A DNA stretch of 64,000 bases from JARRLC01 sp050290865 (GTDB lineage Bacteria > Pseudomonadota > Alphaproteobacteria > Rhizobiales > Rhodomicrobiaceae), in the NCBI GenBank assembly GCA_050290865.1, contig JBNKIW010000005.1:1-64000 (forward strand), in the 5' to 3' direction. Positions within the stretch are counted from its first letter, which is position 1, and each line of letters starts with the position of its first letter. The notes beneath the pieces were generated by a model, which saw only the letters and a list, made by a program, of their open reading frames with translations, had not been told where the DNA came from and did no database searches. Both the position numbers and the translations under genes were made by a program. Positions 1-8,781 of the stretch are shown here, piece after piece.

Positions 1-427
1 CCCCAGAAGCACAGATATTTCGGCAACCAGCCTGCCTCGATCATCTGCAACAGTTCAGCGGTATTGCGTGGCGGCTCTGAAACAGATCTTCGACAGGATC
101 GAAATCGAAAATTTTCAGGACGACAGAAACCGAGCCATACAGGTCGTCACGGACCTTGCTGAATCGCCCTGCTCATGTCACGCGCGTTTTCACCCGATGA
201 CGCTGATCCGCATCCGCCCAGATGTTCCCGCCACTGTGGGTGAAAAGAGAAGGAACCGAACAGGGCCGGGCCATTCATGGCTCGACAAGCGTCGCATACA
301 ACCCGTCCTCGTACCGCCGGATTCTGTGCACGAAATGATAAGATCTGACTCGTAAGTCACTTATCGACGCCACTTCGCCACTTAAAGACAAGCGTATCAT
401 CCGCAACCAGCAGAGCAGCAGCCAGCC
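1..427. other. Left-edge stretch without a recognisable gene
   Basis: No protein family was recognised in this stretch. A 95-codon plus-strand frame (68-355) has no family resemblance, no good ribosome-binding site and unremarkable composition, so it is not called. A small perfect inverted repeat (TGACT, four-base loop, AGTCA at 346-359) lies just before pabB. The stretch may hold the pabB promoter or the tail of an upstream gene, but neither can be shown. Confidence 0.4.
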
Positions 428-1924
428 GTGCCGGTGCCGTTTGCAACAAAGTTGACCTCCCGCCGCGGGCAGGTCCGAGGCCTCGCCGCGCGCTGGCGGG
501 TGTTGCCGGTCGCCGTTGATGCGGAGGCAGCGTTCCGGGTGCTCTACGGGGCGTCGCTGGCGGCGTTCTGGCTCGACAGCAGCCTTGCCGATCGATCGCG
601 GTCACGCTGGTCGTATCTGGGCGACGCGTCCGGCCCGCTTTCCACGGTGCTGTCCTACGATGCGGGCACCCGACGCCTGACGCTGCACGACCGCAATGGC
701 GTCAGCGTGGAAGAGGAGAGCATCTTTGCCTGTCTCGAACGCAGCCGCATGGGCGCGCCCCTTGATGCACCGCCATGTCCATTCACGGGTGGGCATGTCG
801 GCTGGTTCGGTTACGAACTCAGGGGGGAGTGCTGCCAGCAGGCTCTGACGCAACATGCCACGACGCCGGACGCGTTCTTCATTCGGGCGGATCGCTTCCT
901 CGCCGTGGACCATCTCGAAGGCCGCACCTATGCCGTAGCTCTGGCTCCGCCGGAAGGGGCCCGGGCCGCGGATGCCTGGGTCGAGGCCACGGCGGCGCAG
1001 CTCGCCAATCTGCCGTCATTGCCGGAACCGGCCCGCGGCCACGCCCGCGAGCCCGTAGACTTCAAGCTGGATCGCGGCCGCGAAGGCTATCTCGCCGATA
1101 TCGGGCAGGCTCTCGAATGGATCGCCGCTGGCCAGACCTATCAGGTCTGTCTCACCAACGAACTCACCTGCCATCTCGATGCCGATGCCTTCGAACTATA
1201 CCGGACGCTGCGGCGTCTCAATCCCGCGCCGTTCGCCGCCTACATCCGCTGGCCCGGCGGCGCCGTGCTGTGCGCTTCGCCAGAGCGCTTTCTCAGCGTG
1301 GACGCCAGCGGGCGCGTGGAGACCAAGCCCATCAAGGGCACCATCCGCCGGGATCCGGCGCCTGAGATCGACCGGGCGCTCGCGCAGCAACTCGCAGCCA
1401 GCGAAAAGGACCGGGCCGAAAATCTGATGATCGCCGACCTGCTCCGCAACGATCTCTCGCGCGTCTGCGAGATCGGGTCCGTCGTCGTGCCGTCCCTGAT
1501 GGCGATCGAGAGTTTTGCGACGGTCCACCAGCTCGTCAGCACCGTGCAGGGGCAGTTGCGGTCCGGCGTCTCCGCCATCGATCTGATCCGCGCGGCCTTC
1601 CCCGGCGGCTCCATGACCGGCGCGCCGAAATTTCACACCTTGGAACTGATCGACCGTCTGGAGCGCCGCGCCCGGGGCGTCTATTCTGGCGCGCTGGGGT
1701 GGATCGGCGATGACGGCGCCATGGACCTGAACATCGTCATCCGCACCATCGTGGCGCAGGGTGGCCGTCTCAGCATCGGCGCGGGTGGCGGTATCGTCGC
1801 CGATTCCAAGCCGGAGGCTGAATTCGACGAAATGCTGCTGAAGGCGCGCGCGCTCATCCACGCCATCGCGCTCACGGCGACCGGCGGCATGGGTGAGGAC
1901 CGGTATCGCATCGAGGGAATTTGA
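428..1924 (+). CDS. pabB: Aminodeoxychorismate synthase component I
   Basis: The product aminates chorismate to 4-amino-4-deoxychorismate for p-aminobenzoate and folate synthesis, using ammonia from a PabA/TrpG-type glutaminase. The C-terminal half is a complete chorismate-binding domain with GSMTGAPK at residues 394-401. PIKGT at 301-305 carries the lysine typical of PabB; the TrpE paralogue in this window has PIAGT instead, which supports PabB over anthranilate synthase. The length of 498 residues is normal. The start is GTG at 428 without a strong ribosome-binding site, so the true start could lie slightly downstream. pabC follows after 18 bases. No dedicated pabA is nearby, so trpG at 29.1 kb may serve both enzymes (inference). 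Confidence 0.93.
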   Translation: MPVPFATKLTSRRGQVRGLAARWRVLPVAVDAEAAFRVLYGASLAAFWLDSSLADRSRSRWSYLGDASGPLSTVLSYDAGTRRLTLHDRNGVSVEEESIFACLERSRMGAPLDAPPCPFTGGHVGWFGYELRGECCQQALTQHATTPDAFFIRADRFLAVDHLEGRTYAVALAPPEGARAADAWVEATAAQLANLPSLPEPARGHAREPVDFKLDRGREGYLADIGQALEWIAAGQTYQVCLTNELTCHLDADAFELYRTLRRLNPAPFAAYIRWPGGAVLCASPERFLSVDASGRVETKPIKGTIRRDPAPEIDRALAQQLAASEKDRAENLMIADLLRNDLSRVCEIGSVVVPSLMAIESFATVHQLVSTVQGQLRSGVSAIDLIRAAFPGGSMTGAPKFHTLELIDRLERRARGVYSGALGWIGDDGAMDLNIVIRTIVAQGGRLSIGAGGGIVADSKPEAEFDEMLLKARALIHAIALTATGGMGEDRYRIEGI

Positions 1925-1942
1925 GAAAAGGAGAGGCCGTGC

Positions 1943-2761
1943 ATGAGTGAACCAGTGGTGTGGTTGAACGGACGGCTGCTGCCGGAAGATGAAGCGTCCA
2001 TTTCGATCTTCGATCGCGGCTTCACGCTCGGCGACGGCGTGTTCGAGACCATGCGCGTGTTGGACGGCGAACCGCTGTGGGTGGACGACCATCTCCGCCG
2101 CCTCCGTGACGGTGCGGAGGTGCTCGGCATTCCCGTTTCTTCGGGCGACGGCGTCATCGGGCAGGGCTTGAGCGAATTGATCGCTGCCAGCGGCCACGCC
2201 CAAGCTTCGCTGCGTCTGACGCTGACGCGCGGCCCATCGCGCGTGCGCGGGCTCTGGCCCCCCGCCATGCCGATGACGCCGACACTGCTGGCAACGGTCA
2301 GCCCGATGTCCGCCACCGCCCGCCCGCCGCTCAACGTCGTGGTGGCGAAAGCCGTGCGCCGCAACGAGCATTCGCCCCTGTCGCGCATCAAGTCGCTCAA
2401 TTACGGCGACAACATCCTCGCGCGGCGCGAGGCCGAGACGCGCGGCGCCGGTGACGGCCTGCTGCTGAACGGCGCGGGGCGTGTCGTGTGCGCAACGGCG
2501 GGCAACGTTTTCCTGCGCATTGGCGCGAGCTGGCTGACGCCGCCCGTCGCCGACGGCATCCTCGCGGGAACGGCGCGCCGCCGTCTTTTGGGCCTCATCG
2601 GTGCCCGCGAGGTATCGATCGATGCCAGCGCGCTGGCGCAGGCCGATGCGGCTTTCCTGAGCAACAGCCTCGGATTGACCGCCATTCGCGCCATCGAAGG
2701 CCGCGAATTGGGGGATATCGGCGATTTCCTCGGGGGGCTTTCGCTGTTCCGGTGCGGCTGA
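1943..2761 (+). CDS. pabC: Aminodeoxychorismate lyase, class IV aminotransferase fold
   Basis: This PLP enzyme removes pyruvate from aminodeoxychorismate to release p-aminobenzoate, the step after PabB. The N-terminal FDRGFTLGDGVFETMR segment (residues 23-38) is typical of class IV aminotransferases, and K150 in RIKSLNYGDN is the likely Schiff-base lysine. An AGGAG-type ribosome-binding site precedes the ATG. The position directly behind pabB favours lyase over D-amino-acid or branched-chain aminotransferase, which share the fold. Length of 272 residues is normal for the family. Confidence 0.88.
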   Translation: MSEPVVWLNGRLLPEDEASISIFDRGFTLGDGVFETMRVLDGEPLWVDDHLRRLRDGAEVLGIPVSSGDGVIGQGLSELIAASGHAQASLRLTLTRGPSRVRGLWPPAMPMTPTLLATVSPMSATARPPLNVVVAKAVRRNEHSPLSRIKSLNYGDNILARREAETRGAGDGLLLNGAGRVVCATAGNVFLRIGASWLTPPVADGILAGTARRRLLGLIGAREVSIDASALAQADAAFLSNSLGLTAIRAIEGRELGDIGDFLGGLSLFRCG

Positions 2762-2853
2762 AGTGGCGGACCGCTCGCAACTGGGACGAAATGCCTTGGC
2801 GCGGCCAGAAAAATGGCGTTGTATGACCGTGCAGTGAGCGAGCGGGCCTCCGG

Positions 2854-3570
2854 ATGGGCAGGATGCGAAAGACCATCTTCCGGACGGAAAACATCACCAA
2901 GGTGTACGACACCGGTGCTGTGCAGGTGCAAGCCCTGCGCGGCGTCACGCTCGAACTCTATGCCAGCGAGGTGGTGGTGCTGCTCGGGCCGTCCGGCTCC
3001 GGCAAGTCGACGCTCCTGAATATTCTCGGCGGCCTCGATCTGGCGACATCGGGCAGGGTCATCTTCGAAGACCAGGATCTCGGCGCCTTCGATGAGAACG
3101 CGCTGACCGAGTTCCGGCGCCACCACATCGGCTTCGTTTTCCAGTTCTACAATCTGATCCCGAGCCTGACCGCGCGCGAAAACGTGGCGCTGGTGACCGA
3201 GATCGCCGATGAGCCGATGCGGCCCGAGGACGCGCTCGATATTGTCGGCCTGGGCGAGCGCATGGACCATTTTCCCGCCGAGCTGTCAGGCGGCGAGCAG
3301 CAGCGTGTGGCCATCGCGCGCGCCATCGCCAAGCGCCCGAAGGTGCTGCTGTGCGACGAGCCGACCGGCGCGCTGGACTCGAAAACCGGCATCCGCGTCA
3401 TCGAAGCGCTGATAAAAGTCAACGACGAACTGGGCACGACGACGGCGATCATCACGCACAACGCGCCGATCAAGGACATCGCCCATCGGGTGATCTTCTT
3501 CCACGACGGGCAGATCGCCCGCATTGCCGAAAACACGCATCGGCTGGCGCCCTCGGAACTGACGTGGTGA
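2854..3570 (+). CDS. ABC transporter ATP-binding protein, MacB/LolD type
   Basis: This is the nucleotide-binding subunit of an exporter. Walker A is GPSGSGKST (45-53), the Q-loop region is FVFQFYN, the signature is LSGGEQQRVA (144-153) and Walker B ends in DE (168-169). These features place it in the MacB/LolD/FtsE group, which pairs with FtsX-type permeases. The permease (3600) and a HlyD-type adaptor (5975) follow on the same strand, so the three genes form one export unit. The cargo cannot be read from sequence; lipids, peptides or small toxic compounds are possible. Confidence 0.9.
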   Translation: MGRMRKTIFRTENITKVYDTGAVQVQALRGVTLELYASEVVVLLGPSGSGKSTLLNILGGLDLATSGRVIFEDQDLGAFDENALTEFRRHHIGFVFQFYNLIPSLTARENVALVTEIADEPMRPEDALDIVGLGERMDHFPAELSGGEQQRVAIARAIAKRPKVLLCDEPTGALDSKTGIRVIEALIKVNDELGTTTAIITHNAPIKDIAHRVIFFHDGQIARIAENTHRLAPSELTW

Positions 3571-3599
3571 CGGTGGGGCAAAGCGGGAGCGGCTGAGAC

Positions 3600-5969
3600 A
3601 TGTTCGTTACGGCGCTGAACAAGAAGCTGCTCCGCGATCTGATGCATATGCGCGGCCAGGCGGCGGCCATTGCCCTCGTCATTGCCGCCGGTGTCGCCAC
3701 CCTCATCCTGGCGACGGGCGTTCGCGACTCGCTGGAGGAAACGCGGCGGGCCTATTACGAGCGCTACCGTTTTGCCGACATCTTCGCCCAGGCGCGGCGT
3801 GCGCCCGATTACGTCAAGGACCGGCTGGCGCGGATACCGGGCGTGGCAGCCGTCGAGACACGCATCGTCTTCCCGGTGCTGCTCGATATCGAAGGCATGA
3901 AGGCGCCTGCCTCCGGGAAAGTGCTGTCGCTGCCGAGAACCGGCGAACCGGTGCTCAACGCCCTGTTTCTGCGCTCCGGGCGTCTGCCCGATCCCGCCCG
4001 CGATGATGAAATCGCCGTCAACGAATCTTTCGCCAAGGCCAATGACTTCCAGCCCGGCTCGAAGCTGAAAGCGATCCTCAATGGCCGCAAACGCGAACTC
4101 ACCATCGTCGGGATCGTGCTGTCGCCCGAATTCGTCTACGCGCTGGCTCCGGGCGAACTGGTGCCGGACGACAAGCGCTTCGGCCTCCTCTGGATGCCGC
4201 ATAATGCTGCGGCCGGAGCGTTCGACCTCGACGGCGCCTTCAACGATGTCAGCCTCAAGCTGCGCCGGGACGCCCTCGAACCCGACGTGATCGACCGCGT
4301 CAACACGATCCTGGAGCCTTTCGGCGGCACCGACGCCTTTCCGCGCAAGGACCAGCAGTCCAACGCCTTCCTCGACGCCGAGCTGGAGCAGCTCAGCGCC
4401 ATGGCGCATATCATTCCGCCGATCTTCCTGGCGGTCGCCGCGTTCCTCCTCAATGTGACGCTGGCGCGGATCATCGCGCTGGAGCGCGAGCAGATCGGGC
4501 TCCTGAAAGCGCTCGGCTACCGGCGCACGGTCATCGCCGCACACTACCTCAAATTCGCCGCCCTGATCGCCGCCGTGGGCATCCTGATCGGGTTTGGCGC
4601 GGGGACATGGCTGGGGCGCGGGCTGACACGGATCTACACCCAGTTCTACCACTTCCCGTTTCTGGTGTTTCTCTATTCATTCAAGGTCTATGTCGCCGCT
4701 GGTGGCATCAGTCTGGCCGCCGCGATCATCGGCGCGTTGCGTGCGGCGCTCCACGCCGTCAACCTGCCGCCCGCCGTTGCCATGGCCGCTCCCATACCGG
4801 TGCGCTACCGGCGGACTTGGCTCAGCAACCTCGCTCCCGTAAAACGGCTGTCGCAGTCGAGCATGATGATCCTGCGCCACCTCTTCCGCTATCCGCTACG
4901 CAGCCTGATGACCACGGCGGGGATCGCCAGTTCGGTGGCGCTGCTGATCACCTCGCTGTTCACGCTCGACTCCATCGAGTTCATGATCGACGTGACCTAT
5001 TTCCGTACCATGCGCCAGGACATCACCGTCACTTTCAACGACATCAAGTCTATCAAGGTGACGCAGGAACTGCAGCGTCTGCCGGGCGTGCTCAACGCGG
5101 AGGTGGGGCGGTCCGTACCCGTTACGATGCGTTATGGGCCGCGGTCGAAACGCCTCGCGCTCACCGCCATTCAGAACGGCGCCGACCTGCAAAGGCTGCT
5201 CGACGGAAACTTGCGTCCCGTCAGCCTGCCGGACACCGGACTTGTTCTGAGTGGCAAACTCGCGGAACTGCTCGGCGCGGGGCTGGGCGACCGGGTCATC
5301 GTCGACGTGCATTACGGGCGGCGCAGGCAGCTCGTCCTGCCGGTCACGGCCATCGTCGAGGGCTATCTCGGCCTTGGCGCCTATATGGCGATGGGGCCGC
5401 TGAACGCCGCGCTCGGCGACGGGCGCGCGGTGACGGGAGCGTTCCTGCAGGCGGACAGCGCGGAAATCGACGCGCTCTATGCCAAGTTGAAGGAAATGCC
5501 CGCGGTTTCCGGCGTCACGCTGATGAAGATGTCGCTGAAATCGTTCCGCGATACGCTGGCGCAGAACATGAACATCATGACGGCCGTCTATGTCGTGCTC
5601 TCCGCGATCATCGCCTTCGGCGTTGTCTACAACAGCGCGCGCATCCAGCTTTCCGAGCGTGGGCGTGAACTGGCGAGCCTGCGTGTCCTGGGGTTTACGC
5701 GCGGTGAAGTGTCCCACATCCTGCTCGGCGAGGTGGCGATCCTGGTGGTGTTCGCCATTCCGCTCGGCTGGGTGATGGGCTACTGGCTGGCCGCGTTCGT
5801 GGTCATGGGGCTGGATACCGAGCTTTTTCGCGTGCCGCTGATCGTCTCGCGCGCGACATACACGCAGGCGGCCATGGTGGTGCTGGCCGCCGCAGCATTT
5901 TCGGCACTCGTCATCAGGCGCCGTATCGACCGGCTGGACCTGATCGCGGTTCTCAAGACGCGGGAGTAA
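3600..5969 (+). CDS. FtsX-like ABC transporter permease
   Basis: This is a 789-residue integral membrane protein with an N-terminal membrane anchor, a large extracytoplasmic domain, and then a core of membrane helices (about 270-410). A second extracytoplasmic domain is followed by another helix set (about 640-780). This doubled arrangement is the FtsX/MacB permease fold in its long form. Charged loops next to the helices (for example ALEREQIGLLKALGYRR and SERGRELASLRVLGFTR) are the usual coupling segments that touch the ATPase. It partners the ATPase just upstream and the adaptor that starts 5 bases after its stop. Confidence 0.88.
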   Translation: MFVTALNKKLLRDLMHMRGQAAAIALVIAAGVATLILATGVRDSLEETRRAYYERYRFADIFAQARRAPDYVKDRLARIPGVAAVETRIVFPVLLDIEGMKAPASGKVLSLPRTGEPVLNALFLRSGRLPDPARDDEIAVNESFAKANDFQPGSKLKAILNGRKRELTIVGIVLSPEFVYALAPGELVPDDKRFGLLWMPHNAAAGAFDLDGAFNDVSLKLRRDALEPDVIDRVNTILEPFGGTDAFPRKDQQSNAFLDAELEQLSAMAHIIPPIFLAVAAFLLNVTLARIIALEREQIGLLKALGYRRTVIAAHYLKFAALIAAVGILIGFGAGTWLGRGLTRIYTQFYHFPFLVFLYSFKVYVAAGGISLAAAIIGALRAALHAVNLPPAVAMAAPIPVRYRRTWLSNLAPVKRLSQSSMMILRHLFRYPLRSLMTTAGIASSVALLITSLFTLDSIEFMIDVTYFRTMRQDITVTFNDIKSIKVTQELQRLPGVLNAEVGRSVPVTMRYGPRSKRLALTAIQNGADLQRLLDGNLRPVSLPDTGLVLSGKLAELLGAGLGDRVIVDVHYGRRRQLVLPVTAIVEGYLGLGAYMAMGPLNAALGDGRAVTGAFLQADSAEIDALYAKLKEMPAVSGVTLMKMSLKSFRDTLAQNMNIMTAVYVVLSAIIAFGVVYNSARIQLSERGRELASLRVLGFTRGEVSHILLGEVAILVVFAIPLGWVMGYWLAAFVVMGLDTELFRVPLIVSRATYTQAAMVVLAAAAFSALVIRRRIDRLDLIAVLKTRE

Positions 5970-5974
5970 GAGGG

Positions 5975-7189
5975 ATGGGACGGAACGGACGCAGGCGGAT
6001 CACATGGGCGGCCGCGGCATTCGCGCTGGGCGTCGCGGTGATTTGGGGACTCTGGCCGCAGCCGGTTCCCGCCGATCTCGTGACGCTGGCGCGCGGGCCG
6101 CTGGTCGTTACCGTGGACCATGAAGGCGTGACCGACATCAAGGAAGTGTTCACCGTCTCGGCGCCGGTTCCCGGCCGCGTGCTGCGCTCGCCATTCAAGG
6201 TGGGCGACAAGGTCGAGAAGGGCAAAACGGTCGTGGCGTCCATATTGCCCAGTGCGCCGCCGTTTCTGAACGAGCGTAACCGCCGCATCGCCGAAGCCGC
6301 CGTCAAATCCGCGGAGGCGGCGCTGAACCTTTCAGGGGCGAACGTCACCAGGGCGGAGGCAGAGCTGGAGTTTGCCAAGAGCGACCTGCGGCGGGCCAGG
6401 CAACTGGCGCCACGAGGCACGATTTCGCAGCGCAGGCTCGAAGAGGCGAGGATCGCCTACGAGACCAAGGAGGCGGGTCTTGCCAGCGCCAAGGCTGACG
6501 CCATCATGCGCCAGCGCGAACTTGAGCGCGCCCGTGCCAACCTCACCCAGCCGGGCGGTGGAGACGGCGCCGCCGGCGCGCGTTCCCGTGTCGATGTCAC
6601 AGCGCCGGTATCGGGTTATGTGCTGAAGGTGACGACCGAGAGCGAGAACGTGGTCGCGGCGGGCACGCCGCTCGTCGATATCGGCGATCCCAGAAATCTC
6701 GAAGTCAATGCCGACTTCCTGTCAACCGACGCCGTGCGTATCCGCGAGGGGGCCGAGGCTACCATCGAGAACTGGGGCGGTGAGCCTCTCCATGCAAAGG
6801 TGCGCCGCGTGGAACCGGCGGGTTTCACGAAGGTTTCGGCGCTTGGCGTGGAGGAACAGCGGGTGTTCGTTCGCCTCGATTTGACCGATCCGGCGCCCAA
6901 GTGGCAGCGCCTCGGCCACGACTACCGAGTCTTCGTCCGCGTCGTGGTGGCGAAGGTGGAAAACGCGCTGACCGTTCCCTTGAGCGCCTTGTTCCGCAAG
7001 GGCGACCGGTGGGCCGTGTTCAAGGTGGTGGACGGACGGGCGAAGCTCGCGCTGGTGGCGACCGGCGAGCGGAACCTGCGATCCGCCGAGGTCAAGAGCG
7101 GTCTGACGGAGGGGGACACCGTCATCGTGCACCCGAACGACCGCATCGCCGATGGCGTCAGCATCGCGGCGCGGCAGATCAGCGAATAG
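5975..7189 (+). CDS. HlyD-family periplasmic adaptor of the ABC exporter
   Basis: This is a membrane-fusion protein that bridges the ABC permease to the periplasm or outer membrane. One N-terminal membrane helix (about residues 10-28) is followed by a split lipoyl-like half (VPGRVLRSPFKVGDKVEKG). A long helical hairpin rich in A, E, R and K (about 85-190), a second lipoyl half (APVSGYVLKV) and a beta-barrel domain follow. A GAGGG ribosome-binding site precedes the ATG, and the gene follows the permease stop by 5 bases. No outer-membrane TolC-like gene is adjacent. The three-gene layout resembles DevBCA or MacAB-like exporters. Confidence 0.87.
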   Translation: MGRNGRRRITWAAAAFALGVAVIWGLWPQPVPADLVTLARGPLVVTVDHEGVTDIKEVFTVSAPVPGRVLRSPFKVGDKVEKGKTVVASILPSAPPFLNERNRRIAEAAVKSAEAALNLSGANVTRAEAELEFAKSDLRRARQLAPRGTISQRRLEEARIAYETKEAGLASAKADAIMRQRELERARANLTQPGGGDGAAGARSRVDVTAPVSGYVLKVTTESENVVAAGTPLVDIGDPRNLEVNADFLSTDAVRIREGAEATIENWGGEPLHAKVRRVEPAGFTKVSALGVEEQRVFVRLDLTDPAPKWQRLGHDYRVFVRVVVAKVENALTVPLSALFRKGDRWAVFKVVDGRAKLALVATGERNLRSAEVKSGLTEGDTVIVHPNDRIADGVSIAARQISE

Positions 7190-7339
7190 ATTCGTCTCAA
7201 AGACCCGCGTCTCCGGCAGGCTCGGTGATGGCGGGAACACAGGCGACGCGAACGTTCCAAATCCTCAGCTTGGCGCAAGGTGAGGGCGGCAAGGTCTTTC
7301 ACAGCGCACGCTTTCATTCGTGGCTGAAGGAAAGAACCG

Positions 7340-8368
7340 ATGAACGTCAGCAGACTTCCGTTTCGGCTCCTGGCACAGATCCTGCTCTCCGGCATGATGG
7401 CGGCCTGGCTCTGCACGGCCGCAATTGCCGCCGATCCGCTGCCATCGTGGAACAATGGTCCGGCGAAAAAGGCGATCGTAAACTTCGTCGCCACCGTGAC
7501 AAACGAGGACGGCGAGAATTACGTGCCCCCGGCCGAGCGCATCGCCACGTTCGACAATGACGGCACGCTCTGGGTCGAGCAGCCGCTCAACGCCCAGACC
7601 GCGTTCATCATCGATCGCGTGAAGGAACTGGCGCCGCTGCACCCCGAATGGAAGACGAAGGAGCCCTTCAAAACACTTCTGACGGGCGACACCCAGGCCG
7701 TGAAGGCGTTGAGCAAGCGCGATATCCTGGAGGCCGTGATGACCGCCGACACGGGAATGACCGCCTCCCAGTTCGCCGGCCTCGTGACGGAGTGGATGAA
7801 CAGGGCGATCCATCCACGGTTCGAGCGGTTGTACACCGAGCTTGCCTATCAGCCGCAACTCGAACTCCTGTCCTATCTGCGGGACAACGGTTTCAAGACC
7901 TACATCATTTCAGGCTCGGGGATGGAGTTCATGCGGCCCTGGACCGAAAGGGTCTATGGCATACCACCCGAACAGGTCGTCGGGTCCAGCGTCAAGACCG
8001 AGTTCCGGATCAAGGACGGCGAGCCCGTCCTGTACCGGCTGCCGCAGCTCGAATTCATCGACGACAAAGCGGGGAAGCCGGTCGGCATCTATGAACACAT
8101 CGGCCGCCGTCCGCTCCTGGCCTTCGGGAATTCGGATAACGACAAGGAAATGATCGAGTACACCACGGCGGGGCAGGGGCCGCGCCTGGGGCTCTTTCTT
8201 CACCACACCGATGGCGAACGCGAATACGCTTATGACCGCAAAAGCCCAACCGGCAGGCTCGATGAGGTTCTCGGCGAGGCCGATAGACGGGGCTGGATCG
8301 TGGTGGACATGAAGCGGGACTGGAGCCGTGTGTTCCCGCCCGTGGAGCAGACCGGCACCGTAGAGTGA
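7340..8368 (+). CDS. Exported HAD-superfamily phosphatase
   Basis: A signal peptide (about residues 1-31, ending AIAA) sends this protein to the periplasm. HAD motif I is DNDGT (in ATFDNDGTLW), motif II is the serine region IISGSG, and motif IV is GNSDNDKEM. This makes it a phosphoserine-phosphatase-like hydrolase acting on a periplasmic phosphoester of unknown identity. It stands alone between the exporter genes and glnK, which converges on it across a strong hairpin. A lipid or nucleotide phosphatase role is possible, but sequence alone cannot decide. Confidence 0.82.
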   Translation: MNVSRLPFRLLAQILLSGMMAAWLCTAAIAADPLPSWNNGPAKKAIVNFVATVTNEDGENYVPPAERIATFDNDGTLWVEQPLNAQTAFIIDRVKELAPLHPEWKTKEPFKTLLTGDTQAVKALSKRDILEAVMTADTGMTASQFAGLVTEWMNRAIHPRFERLYTELAYQPQLELLSYLRDNGFKTYIISGSGMEFMRPWTERVYGIPPEQVVGSSVKTEFRIKDGEPVLYRLPQLEFIDDKAGKPVGIYEHIGRRPLLAFGNSDNDKEMIEYTTAGQGPRLGLFLHHTDGEREYAYDRKSPTGRLDEVLGEADRRGWIVVDMKRDWSRVFPPVEQTGTVE

Positions 8369-8383
8369 TTTGAGAGGTCGTCG

Positions 8384-8424
8384 TCCGGGCGGGACCGCCT
8401 TGGTGTGAAACGGCCCCGCCCGGA
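8384..8424. terminator. Bidirectional hairpin between convergent HAD phosphatase and glnK genes
   Basis: A perfect 10-base-pair stem (TCCGGGCGGG at 8384-8393 with CCCGCCCGGA at 8415-8424) can extend inward by a further CCG/CGG pairing. It fills the 62-base gap between two convergent stop codons, the usual place for a shared terminator. There is no clear U-run on either side, so it may act as a stabilising 3' stem or need Rho. Confidence 0.65.
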
Positions 8425-8430
8425 TCGCGA

Positions 8431-8769
8431 TTACAGCGCGCTGTCTCCGGTCTCGCTGGTGCGGATGCGCATCGCTTCCTGCAGATCGAGAACGAAAATC
8501 TTGCCGTCCCCGATCTTGCCCGTCGCCGCAGCGCTGCGAATGGCCTCGATGGCGCCTTCCGCGCTGTCGGAAGCCACGGCGATTTCGAGTTTCACCTTCG
8601 GCACATAGCTGATCTGGTACTCGGCGCCGCGATAGATCTCGGTGTGCCCGCCCTGGCGGCCATAGCCGCGCACTTCGGTGACGGTCATGCCCTGGATGTT
8701 GATCGCCGACAGCGCCTCGCGCACCCGGTCGAGGGCATGGGGCTGAATGATCGCTACAATCAGTTTCAC
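8431..8769 (-). CDS. glnK: PII nitrogen regulatory protein
   Basis: This trimeric signal protein binds ATP/ADP and 2-oxoglutarate and plugs the ammonium channel when nitrogen is plentiful. The 112-residue sequence shows the T-loop with the uridylylation tyrosine Y51 (EIYRGAEY), the GYGRQGGH segment (35-42) that binds nucleotide and effector, and the C-terminal KIGDGKIFV block. The GTG start is 12 bases after the amtB stop with an AGGAGG ribosome-binding site between them. Linkage to amtB favours GlnK over GlnB. In most proteobacteria glnK precedes amtB; here it follows. Confidence 0.95.
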   Translation of the reverse strand: MKLIVAIIQPHALDRVREALSAINIQGMTVTEVRGYGRQGGHTEIYRGAEYQISYVPKVKLEIAVASDSAEGAIEAIRSAAATGKIGDGKIFVLDLQEAMRIRTSETGDSAL

Positions 8770-8781
8770 GGCTGCTGCCTC

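Noticed and set aside
68..355. 95-codon open frame at the left edge
   Set aside because: No family resemblance, no ribosome-binding site, and ordinary composition for a chance frame.
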